Assembly (NCBI GenBank): GCA_015039315.1
Contig: WIDE01000119.1
Location: 87,225-97,503 of the forward strand
Direction: 5' to 3'
Origin: Clavulina sp. PMI_390
Taxonomy: Eukaryota > Basidiomycota > Agaricomycetes > Cantharellales > Hydnaceae
DNA: 10,279 nucleotides
Shown: positions 1 to 7,591 of the stretch, piece by piece
Layout of the letters: every line of letters starts with the position of its first letter
How positions within the stretch are numbered: position 1 is the stretch's first letter
Notes under the pieces: model-generated
Seen by the model: only the letters and a program-made list of their open reading frames with translations
The model's database searches: none
What the model was told of the DNA's origin: nothing
Made by a program: the position numbers and the translations under genes

Positions 1-92
1 TCTGACACCCCCGCCCCCGAGCTATACACCCGTCCTATCCGATGTGCGGACCTCTGACACCTCCGAGCACTGCGGGATGAGTCCTCATTATC

Positions 93-100
93 TATAAATA
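93..100 (+). promoter_or_regulatory. TATA box (TATAAATA)
   Basis: A perfect TATAAATA lies about 90 bases before the ATG at 186. It is followed about 30 bases later by a C/T-rich stretch with CTCA and CCTCAC, a usual setting for a transcription start. Its position suggests plus-strand transcription into the ORF at 186, but a TATA-like 8-mer alone is weak evidence. Confidence 0.35.
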
Positions 101-185
101 TTGAGCACTTCACACTCCCTCAGACCCCCTCACTATCTTGAGTTTTATCACCTGAGATAGACCTTGCGCGCGAACAACCTACCCA

Positions 186-617
186 ATGTTCCATCTCTCA
201 ACCCCCTTTGCCACCACGTCCAAGCGAAGCATCAAACCTTCTGCTTCGGATGAATCTTTCTGCTGCATCGGAGTGTCGAAAGACACACTTGATCAGTGGG
301 AGGACGAAGACGCGCACCTTCGCAGGCCCTACGATAACATCCACTATCTTGGGCTCTGTGATCGTCTGCGTGATCCCGGCGAGTTCTGCCGTGGATGTGA
401 GGACGAGGCTGCCGCTACCATTCGCAACCTCCGTCCCACAAAGAAGCACATGTCGAGGAGTAGGAGGCAAGCGCGCGTTGCGCTCCCCGTACATGTGCAC
501 CATCCCGTGGTGTCGCGCATGGGCACCCGCCAGCGCGTCCCCGGTGTGTCCGTCCGCTGCGTGTTCTTGCAGGTGGATGTGGATGCTGGCGAGGAGCATG
601 TCGTGCATGTCTGCTAA
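186..617 (+). CDS. Hypothetical protein, 143 residues, weakly supported
   Basis: An uninterrupted ATG-to-TAA frame downstream of a TATA box. No family is recognised. The middle part (about residues 33-80) has protein-like acidic and basic composition and one CxxC (FCRGC), and codons there end mostly in C, G or T. The last 50 residues are Arg/Val/His-rich and look less natural. Two other long frames overlap it (208-828 plus, 198-608 minus), because the GC-rich block lacks stops in most frames. I prefer this frame because of the TATA box and its codon third positions. The ATG context (C at -3) is not strong. An unmarked intron could end at the CTAAC...CACAG pattern around 613-623, in which case the true C-terminus differs. 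It could also be non-coding RNA. Confidence 0.3.
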   Translation: MFHLSTPFATTSKRSIKPSASDESFCCIGVSKDTLDQWEDEDAHLRRPYDNIHYLGLCDRLRDPGEFCRGCEDEAAATIRNLRPTKKHMSRSRRQARVALPVHVHHPVVSRMGTRQRVPGVSVRCVFLQVDVDAGEEHVVHVC

Positions 618-646
618 CCACAGGCTGCCGGCGTACTTTCTCTATT

Positions 647-700
647 CAACCAACCAACCATTCTTTCTTTCTTTATCTATTTCTTTCCTATCTATTCATC
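647..700. repeat. CAAC repeat followed by TTCT-type pyrimidine tract
   Basis: Three and a half CAAC units (647-660) run into a TTCT/TTTC-rich pyrimidine tract (661 to about 700). On the plus strand this resembles the CT-rich region just before fungal transcription starts, but no convincing plus-strand gene follows before the convergent kinase gene ends at 1110. Confidence 0.6.
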
Positions 701-715
701 ACACAACCAACCACT

Positions 716-752
716 GGCAACTGGTCATCGCTTCATGCGGTAACCAGTTGCC
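716..752. repeat. Perfect 10-bp inverted repeat, 17-nt loop
   Basis: GGCAACTGGT (716-725) and ACCAGTTGCC (743-752) are exact reverse complements separated by 17 nt. The arms do not extend on either side. A hairpin in RNA or a dimeric protein site are both possible. No U-run follows closely enough for a bacterial-type terminator, and none is expected in this genome. Confidence 0.65.
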
Positions 753-775
753 TTTCTTTTTCGTCATTTCATCGA

Positions 776-787
776 GGTCACGTGACC
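776..787. promoter_or_regulatory. 12-bp palindrome with E-box core TCACGTGA
   Basis: GGTCACGTGACC is a perfect 12-bp palindrome. Its core TCACGTGA is the classical high-affinity site of fungal bHLH factors (Cbf1/Pho4/USF class). It lies 24 bases after the inverted repeat at 716-752. No confident gene starts just downstream on either strand, so its target is unclear. Confidence 0.5.
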
Positions 788-1109
788 CGAATTCTTCGTT
801 GGATGCCGTCCCAAACTGGCCCTCCTGAAAGGTTGTTCTCATCAGAGAGCATTGCATACTATCCGACGTACAAATGCGGCTGCTTCGCTGCCTCAGGAGC
901 GATATGAGTTGAAAAACGCGTTTCTTATGATTGCGAGGGATTATAATACATGCATGAGGTACTGGATATAACAAGAACGATTGAATGGGACAAAGCTGAG
1001 TGTTAACGGAGGGTGATGGGTGGCAGGCAGAAGAATGGGACAGTGAAAAGTAGTCGGAAGATTGATTGAGTGATGCGCTCGGACATCATTGCAGAGGGGA
1101 CCGAAGAAA
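788..1109. other. Non-coding stretch, 3' side of the kinase gene
   Basis: No convincing coding frame on either strand. It probably contains the 3' untranslated region of the minus-strand kinase gene ending at 1110. On the minus strand it reads C/T-rich and then A/T-rich (TTATAT near 965, TTATAAT around 941), suitable for 3' end formation. An ATG at 872 gives only 12 codons. Confidence 0.5.
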
Positions 1110-2987
1110 TCATAGCAGAGGCTCCCTGCTGCTAGAGAGACGGTTTAGGTGGATATAGACATCCGTTCCGTATCCCTCCATTGAGATCAGTCGAAGATCG
1201 CCACCGAAATATCTCGCATACTATGAACGTACAAGGTCAGAATCAGCTTTCACCAAACAGCCACTTGACACTCACCAGTCTCGACAGTGGCAATCCGTAC
1301 CCAAAGCCTGCCATTGGCGCCTTGAAGTCGCTCTGGAAGTCTGTGTCGGCGGCGCGGCTGTCCATTGTCGTGTACATGTACGTCCAAATGAGAGGGATTG
1401 CGCTCCGTGGAATACCTCCACCCTCATCCGAGATCTTGATGGTAATATCCTCCTTGCCTTCCACGACGACCACCTTGATTGGTGGCAGACGACTTTCATC
1501 CGATGCACCATACTGCTCGACAATCGCACGAAGAGAGTTCTTGAGGAGCTCGAAAAGAATGTGAGACCTGAGGTTGTTCACAAAAGGATATCACACAAGG
1601 CATGATTAGTTATAAGCATATTCATAGACAAGAGTGAATATGCTCACAAATGGCCAGGGACGTAAGGGAAAGTGAGGTCCCTTGGGCAAACAAGCTCCAC
1701 TGGTGGGCCTCTGAACATTGCATAGTGTTCCTCGCATACAAATCTTGCGTTATCAATTGCTTCTTGGGCGATATCATGGACATTCTATTCACGAGGTTGA
1801 GCACACTTCTACAAGAGTTATAGCACCTGCTATGACATACCGAGCGAGTGCAGATGATCCCCACGTAGTCTTCATGAGAATGCAGAGTGTTCAAAGCGAT
1901 ATCTAGATAGAGACAATTAATGGTGAGTCATGAGGGCAGATTGCATTGAGTAGATGAGTCACTCACGTTGTCCGATGAGGAAACGAATGCCTATCCTCGA
2001 CATGTAGAACCGATCAAGCCATGATTGGACATCCGTTCCGATACTGGAGACATTTCTCGACCGCTTCCAATCGAGAATACCTTGGGCGAGCGTGGTGACA
2101 GTGGGGTCGTGTCTCCGCTTGATGTTCTGAATGAGTTTGGTAAACTTGTCGTTATACTCATATACAGACGGGGGGTAGTGGATGGCGGATGGTGGGTTCA
2201 CGTAGTATCTATACTCACTATTTAGAATGTCTCCTTGGTATGCACAGAGATGTTATGACTCACCTCTTTTCAACGGGCACCCGTAGTTTCCCCTTACCAT
2301 TACTCTTCTCGAGTGGTACGGCGTCGTTAGCTCCATTCATCGTTGGTGCCTTTTGCATATTGTGGCGGAACATGGCCGTATTCGGTGTTGTCTCAGGAAG
2401 GAATGGAGCATGGTTCTTCCTCAGAGATTCGTTTAGGATGTTCTGAAGATCGGGGGGAGCACTGTACGGCGGGAAGGTGATAAGTTCCTAAAAGAAGTTT
2501 ATGCGGGGTTTACTTGAGCTTGTCGAGTCATAATGGAGGACCGCATGATGGTGCATACCTCGAAGGACTGCGCATACCACTCCTTCACTTTGTTGATGGA
2601 TGGCATGTCGCTCAGCTTATGTGGAAGCTCGTCCAGTTCCTTGACGCGGTGTGCCAACCTGACGGGCAGTTCCTCTTAACATAGGCCCCACCGTCCAATC
2701 AAACGACGTCACATAGCTGTCGGTCAGGGTCCTCGCGTAAATGGAAAGAGAACAAAGCGCACCAGATAAGAACTTGCTTGCGAGCAAGAGAGTCCCTGGG
2801 GATGGGTTCTGCCCAAACTGGACCATCTGCTGCAGTGAAACTAGCACACGACCTCGACGTCAGATCTTGCTTTGCAGTCGACTGACCGACTCCACGGTTC
2901 GTCATAGAAACAACACGAACCTCCAGTCTGCGGAAATGCAGCAAAGTGGTGAATCTTGTCCCATAGCCCTGCACTGATTCGGAACAT
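1110..2987 (-). CDS. pkp1: Mitochondrial pyruvate dehydrogenase kinase (PDK/Pkp1 family), 9 exons, 442 residues
   Basis: The family phosphorylates and inactivates the E1-alpha subunit of pyruvate dehydrogenase in the mitochondrial matrix. Exons in transcription order: 2987-2921, 2840-2763, 2674-2559, 2487-2264, 2208-1967, 1902-1841, 1784-1648, 1567-1276, 1220-1110. All eight introns are GT-AG, 55-88 nt, and every junction is in frame. Residues 1-250 form the PDK helical-bundle region ([50 protein letters not shown]). The GHKL ATPase part carries the N-box ELLKNSLRA with Asn 319, the G1 box DEGGG at 356-360 and the G2 box GFGYG at 396-400. About residues 160-200 are a polar insert often seen in fungal members. 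The start ATG at 2987 has an in-frame TAG 39 bases upstream and no other ATG between. No obvious presequence is encoded (see findings). A branched-chain ketoacid dehydrogenase kinase is the alternative, but the sequence looks PDK-like. Confidence 0.95.
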
Positions 2988-3590
2988 TGCTACGATGCCT
3001 GCACGACGTTTGAAGATCCGGGAAGACTAGGGCTCGGGAGGGGAGGAATGAACAACGATGGACGATAAGGAACGAACGAAAACGCAAAGGCCCTTCAGAA
3101 CAACGATGGAGGGCCTGGTCCACAAGTATTCGCGGCAACGCGTGAGGCGACCAGGGATGGTGGTTGGGCGCAAAAAGAGAGCGGTCGATTCAGCGTTCCG
3201 GGAGCTCTCGTGCCGGCGGGGGGAGACTCAGTCACACGTGCAATCTCCGAGTCGGTCACAGGAAGATGCGGGGGTCACAAAGCATTCAAACGAAAAAAAA
3301 GCGATTTGCTATCAGGAGCAACTCGTTTATAAGGGGGAAGATCTCATCCCATCAATTTGTCCACGGATTAAGATTAGTCCCATTTCCATTTACTACAGAG
3401 GTGGAGGTTCCGTTCACTCCTTGCGGAGGACGTGTCTAGGCGACTGTCACTACAAAATCCATACCTCCGATGCGAGTAGAATACAGAACGGCTTCTGAGA
3501 TCCCATTATCTATTCTTCTACGCGGGTGATTGTGGAGATCCTGCTTCCGGGTCCTGGCTATCCCCACTACCGTTAATCCTAGCGCTCCTG
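2988..3590. other. Upstream region of the kinase gene; no supported gene
   Basis: Read on the minus strand, the 70 bases before the kinase ATG are pyrimidine-rich, like a fungal 5' leader. The 12-mer AACAACGATGGA occurs twice (3051-3062 and 3099-3110). AGGCCC (3088-3093) and GGGCCT (3111-3116) can pair. A CACGTG E-box sits at 3235-3240 and an A8 run ends near 3300. A 146-codon plus-strand frame (3058-3498) crosses this promoter, but its composition is not protein-like and I do not call it. Confidence 0.45.
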
Positions 3591-3889
3591 CTATATGGAT
3601 GCCCGACATCCGGGTCGGAACTGAGGCGGACGAATGGGCTGGTCGTTCAGCAATCGTTCAATGACAGGAAATGCAGACCCATTGGATGATCGAGCGATGG
3701 CTGCAAGGTCATCTGACTGCTGTCTGCGCGATGGAGCTGTCAAAGAAGCCACAGCAGCGGCTTGCCGCCCTCTCCAGTAATCGGTCGTTCTGATGATGCC
3801 ATCGAAGTAAATTCACACTGGAAAGCTTGAGAATACATCATAAGAACAAGATGCTCTTGATATGAGTATAGCGACCTAGGGGCCTCAAA
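3591..3889 (-). CDS. Possible last two exons of an unrecognised gene, or a remnant
   Basis: On the minus strand, 3789-3591 is an open frame of 66 codons ending in TAG, with natural-looking sequence (TTDYWRGRQAAAV, then a Ser/Arg/Gln segment, then NDQPIRPPQFRPG). A 47-nt GT-AG intron (3836-3790) would join it in frame to 3889-3837 (FEAPRSLYSYQEHLVLM), which is preceded by a good acceptor, CCTTCTCATGCAG. Further upstream on the same strand are more open segments: 4193-4008, ending exactly at a GTGAGC donor, and about 4430-4194. I could not join them all into one certain model or find a clear first exon, and no family is recognised. It could be a real lineage-specific gene, a decayed gene, or chance. 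Confidence 0.22.
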
Positions 3890-4530
3890 CTGCATGAGAA
3901 GGCCAGGGTGCAGCATAGAATTAAGCTGGACGATTGCCGCTGGGCGCGAGATCCGCGAGCACCGATTAGCACCACAAATCGACTCAGAATAGAAATGGAT
4001 TGCTCACGGGGTGCAAGGAACCAAAAATTACATAGATTGGCAGCGTGGTAACACTCATCTCGTCGCCAAGTTGTGAATAATCCCCGCCCACATTTCCAGT
4101 ATAGCAGTAGATAATACCGTGTTTTGAACGCAAAGAGGTGGATAATAGTCCTTTGCACTGGGTGTAGCTAAGTTGGTTGAACTTTCCCTTCATGGTGACT
4201 CAATTGGCTGTACGCTATAGCCGGCCCGGACTTGCATTGAAGGAGGCCCCCAGATCGATGGGGCTCCATTGAGCGATCGCCCAAAATAAGTTGGCAGGCT
4301 GGATGCTCCTGGTTTTAATTTGTTGATAGCGGACCAAAGCGCTTCACAGAACCCTAGTGTAAGAAAAGTGAAGGCAAGCGAGTGACAGGGGAGATCAAAA
4401 TATCTCAGGCTCCAAAAAGAGAAGGGTTCATATCAGCCTACAGCAAGGCGCCTTCGGCTTCTTGGTGTATTCGTATGCGCATTTGTCAAAGTGTTTGTTT
4501 GTGAGACACGAGAGGCGCGAGGAAGGGGAT
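3890..4530. other. Unassigned region between divergent genes
   Basis: No confident gene. Minus-strand open segments at 4193-4008 and about 4430-4194 may belong with the candidate exons at 3591-3889. An alternative minus frame (4158-3838) contains a GATA-finger-like pattern at 4101-4021 described in the findings. The rest presumably includes upstream control sequence of the plus-strand STN1 gene. No tRNA-like boxes were seen. Confidence 0.4.
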
Positions 4531-4554
4531 ATGTTTGTCCTTGTTTGTCCATAG
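4531..4554 (+). promoter_or_regulatory. Upstream ORF 1 of STN1, 7 codons
   Basis: ATG at 4531 followed by six sense codons and TAG, 26 bases before the STN1 start codon. It would be translated only if the mRNA begins upstream of 4531, which the sequence cannot show. Confidence 0.35.
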
Positions 4555-4559
4555 ACTCA

Positions 4560-4583
4560 ATGCTCGCCAGCTCCAAACAATGA
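4560..4583 (+). promoter_or_regulatory. Upstream ORF 2 of STN1, stop overlaps the main start (ATGA)
   Basis: ATG at 4560 encodes seven residues (MLASSKQ) and ends in TGA at 4581-4583. The TGA shares bases with the main ATG (4580-4582), giving an ATGA overlap. Such an arrangement can allow termination-reinitiation or reduce translation of the main frame. Whether it acts depends on the transcription start. Confidence 0.4.
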
Positions 4584-6462
4584 CCAACGCGACCTACACG
4601 CGCGAAGAACTGAGAACATTTCTATTTCGCTCCGATGCGATTGCCCCTATATTCATCGCTGATATACCAAGACTAGAGATATGCAAAGAAGGTTGCTTGG
4701 CGTATCTATCTTCCTTCTGGAGTTGAACTGGTGGCCTTACTTTCGCGTCCAACAGCTAGCAATCTCGATGCTTGGATGGTTGGAACCATTCCGTCTCGCA
4801 TGTTCAGAATCACCGGTACACTGATGCATACAACATTCTGGGACAATGAGCAGAATTGGAGAACCGTCTACGCTGGTGAGCGAGTCTAAACTATAGGTGG
4901 CCCCTCTCAATTTACCGACATCAGTGTTGCAGTTGATGATGGCACAGGGTGTCTCGAGGTCAACGATCACGAGCGGAAGGCTGATTTCTGGGCAAAACGC
5001 TACGGGAGACCTCTGAAACCTCAACCTCAGTCCGCAAAAGCGCCACGGGACCAGCCGATCCAGCCGTCCACAATGGAACAAACAGAGGCTACACAATATA
5101 TGGAGAACAAGAAAACGCTCCAACACTTAGCTGTTGTCCGTTTGGTGATACAGATACGCGACGCGCCGATGGGTCGCGTTGCGAATCTAGTAAACAAGGA
5201 AGTACTCCAAAGCGCACAACAAGAGGTCGATCATTGGAACCAGGTGATGCAGCTCCACAACACCCTTTACGTTCGACCTTTTGCAATGCCTACCCATCCT
5301 CCCCCTCCTGTAACCTCTGCACCGGAATCACCGCAAAAGCCTTTCGTGGCAGTGAAGACACGTGAAACATCCCAACCTCCCAAACCTCCACCCCCGAAAT
5401 ATGTCTCACCTGTCAAAGAGCATCTAAAGGTACATAGCTATTCAAACGTGATCTCTTCAGAGTGCTAACTACAATTCATAGACCGATTCATCAAGAACAC
5501 TGCTCAGTCTCCCTCCAGCAAAGGTATCATCCGGCGACCTCTCATTCGACACATTCAAGAAATATCTCTCGTTCTTCATCCGACACGACCCCTTGCTCTC
5601 CGAATCACCGTCAGCAACATCGGTGGAGGGGTTTACCTATGAATACATCCATCGCGTTCCGGACCTACGATACCTGTCAAGACGAATCATACTCAAGGAA
5701 ACTCGACGTATGACTCGCGAATACCTTCTCAAGCGCAAAGAGCGTGCTGCTCTCGAGCAGAACGACACGAATCGGCCAGCGGGCTCGTCGAGACTTCGAA
5801 CAGAAAAGCTGATGAAGCCTGCGCCTCTAACGGAGGACTCTATTCGGCGCAAGGTCAACGAGATGTTCCTTCGCGGCTTGAGGGAACTCGTCTCAGACGG
5901 TCAAGTCATCGTAGGCGAAGGAGCATGTGTTCCTATCCCTCCCGAGATGGCCGATCCACCTGGCCGTTTGACGCAGGGGTACCCAGAATGCTTGGGCCCA
6001 TTCCGATTATGGGCTTCCCCGCCTCCTCTCGCCCAATCAAGCGCCGCTGATAGGACAGGCAGTAGCGTCGGCATCTCGCTTCTCTCGATCCCCGCGTCCA
6101 CGGGGAGGTCCTTGTCATCAAAACGGAACAATTGGAGAGAGGGTTTAGAAGAGCACGACGGCCCTGAGGATCGCCTGCGGCCTCTTCCACCATCTTACAA
6201 TGGTAAAACTGCGTCAGAGGTCTTTTATCTTGTGTCGCCTCAGCTCATCAAGGGCGCGGTGCTCAAGGTGCTCAAGATGTTGAAGACGCGGAAGGAAAAA
6301 GGCCAGATTGGTGGAGGATCGCCGGCTCAGATCCTTGCAGCTTTGCACAGAGATGACCAATGGCGGAGGATATCTACTCGGGATGTCGAACAAGCTATCG
6401 CAGTGTTGGTGCAAGAGGACAAAATATGGTCCTATGATAAGGACATGTGGACCATTCTTTGA
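4580..6462 (+). CDS. stn1: CST telomere-capping complex subunit STN1, 4 exons, 571 residues
   Basis: STN1 pairs with TEN1 and CTC1/Cdc13 to bind single-stranded telomeric DNA, protect ends and guide C-strand fill-in by polymerase alpha. Exons: 4580-4701, 4760-4875, 4933-5429, 5482-6462, separated by 58-, 57- and 52-nt GT-AG introns, with GCTAACT as a branch site in the third. The N-terminal OB fold (about 20-200) shows DAIAPIFIADI, then WMVGTIPSR and FRITGTL at 46-62, then the hallmark VDDGTG at 80-85, formed exactly across intron 2. HWNQVMQLHNTLYVRPF (180-196) closes the fold. A Pro-rich linker (about 200-245) follows, then a first helical/winged-helix part with YIHRVPDLRYLSRRI (about 298-312), a fungal STN1-like segment. 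After a low-complexity stretch comes a C-terminal winged helix (about 477-571). It is longer than human STN1, mainly through linkers. RPA32 is the other OB/winged-helix candidate but fits less well. Confidence 0.85.
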
Positions 6463-6602
6463 AGTACAACATGTGCATTGCTGTATCTATCTCCCCCATC
6501 TTACACACATATGTTAGCGCACCGAGCATAGCAATTAAGTGCTAATACTATGCTCGTCATTCATTAGGACTGTATCGAAAGATGAGGCCACCACTTACTT
6601 TA

Positions 6603-7425
6603 TCAATCGAGCCTGTCACTGGACACGCAGCAACCCTTCATCTGGCGGAATGCCTCTCGATGCTGACTGCGCGACACAAGGTCAAGACGGGGTACTTTAG
6701 GAGGAGTAAGGTTTGACAGGCGCTTTCGATGCTTTGGCGATGAACGGGAGTGTTGAAGATGTTCTGGTGCTTGTTCATAAGGGAGAGAGCGGGCGAGAGA
6801 TGAATAAGGCTGGGTCAGCATATAAGTATTAATGGGGCGTTTCTGCGTGGATGCGGTATGCTGGGAGGTAGGTGAATCATAAGATAAAATGGAGCGCTTT
6901 GGACGAGGCGTTTGATATCTTCTATTCGTATAATATACGATCTGGCGCTTTGGCGTCTTCGGCTCGTTTTCCTTCTGAGGTGTGGTAGCGCTCATGCGCC
7001 ACTTGAGTGGAGTGTGAGGCGATAATTTGTTCAAGAAGGCGTCAACGTTCACGTCTCGATCGAGGATGATCTCAGTAAGAGGTTCGGTTGGTGCGTTTCC
7101 TGTGGAGGGTAGGCGAGAGAATGGCAATGGAAGACGTTGACGTTGCGAAGCAAAGACGACGTCTGGCATTGACGTCATCGTTTGGGACAGCGTCAATTGA
7201 GTGATAGGATACATCTGATACGAGGCCCGGTGATCTTCGGGAGGCTCTGTGGCGGGTTCAGGCAGCACGATAGGTTGAGAGCATTGGCTCGGGTGGTATG
7301 GAACTCGAAGCACCTCGAGCTCGGCGGGATTGCGGCGGCGTTTGCGGGTAAAGCACTGTGATTACATTAGACGCTATAACATTTCATCGCCGCAACCATC
7401 TTACTGTCTCGTCATCAGAGAGCAT
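6603..7425 (-). CDS. Unrecognised basic, disordered protein with KEN box and CDK-type sites, 257 residues
   Basis: Two exons: a 21-base first exon (7425-7405, MLSDDET) and 7355-6603, joined by a 49-nt intron with GTAAG donor, CTAAT branch-like motif and CACAG acceptor. The splice restores an ATG for a long frame that otherwise lacks one. No folded domain is visible; the protein is rich in Pro, Ser, Thr, Arg and Gln. RKRRRN at 11-16 resembles a nuclear localisation signal. QKENEP (KEN at 135-137) is a KEN-box degron candidate. Eight Ser/Thr-Pro sites lie at 119-224, four with the full CDK consensus S/T-P-x-K/R (T122, T132, T141, T224). RxxL candidates occur at 81, 161 and 217. By inference it may be a nuclear cell-cycle protein, but no family is recognised and short linear motifs arise by chance. 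It is convergent with STN1 and divergent from AIP1. Confidence 0.6.
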
Positions 7426-7591
7426 TGAGGGCAAGATCTGTGCGTTCCGTCGTGTAACAGGTTCTGTGTGTCACTCGGTAACGCGACGTCACTTTGCATC
7501 CAGTTCAATTACTGTCACAGCAATACCTCGATCCTTCTGAATATCACCCCCTTGTTGAAGGACCATTTGAGAAAAACTGACGAACATCATC
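7426..7591. promoter_or_regulatory. Shared 166-bp divergent promoter with ACGCGACGTCAC
   Basis: The whole spacing between the start codons of the minus-strand 257-residue gene and AIP1 is 166 bp, so both must use it for initiation. ACGCGACGTCAC at 7481-7492 combines an ACGCG core, the known MBF (MCB) element of G1/S genes in fungi, with GACGTC, the core of CRE/bZIP sites. No clear TATA box was seen. The A-rich bases before 7592 give the AIP1 ATG a good context (A at -3). Confidence 0.5.

Noticed and set aside
1..61. Direct repeat TCTGACACC at 1-9 and 53-61
   Set aside because: Only nine bases, in C-rich low-complexity sequence; no terminal-repeat or target-site structure around it.
198..608. 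Minus-strand 136-codon ORF overlapping 186-617
   Set aside because: No promoter signal on that strand; upstream is the purine-rich complement of the CT tract. It is rich in His/Ala from complementary codons. Kept only as an alternative.
208..828. Plus-strand 206-codon ORF overlapping 186-617
   Set aside because: Its composition follows the third positions of the other frame (Ser/Cys/Arg/Trp clusters), and its 3' half translates the pyrimidine tract and palindromes, which look non-coding.
1158..2040. Shared 13-mer CGGAACGGATGTC (minus strand) at about 1158-1170 and 2028-2040
   Set aside because: Both copies lie in kinase exons and encode Gly-Thr-Asp-Val in two separate conserved positions. 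Chance codon agreement explains it without a repeat.
3058..3498. Plus-strand ORF of 146 codons between the kinase and STN1
   Set aside because: It runs across the kinase promoter, has Lys/Arg/Ser-rich composition without domain features, and no promoter or splice context supports it.
7333..7355. RKRRRNPAELEVL segment resembling the start of a homeodomain
   Set aside because: The rest of the protein lacks the helix-3 WFQNRR-type motif and shows no homeodomain length or pattern, so this is a basic patch only.
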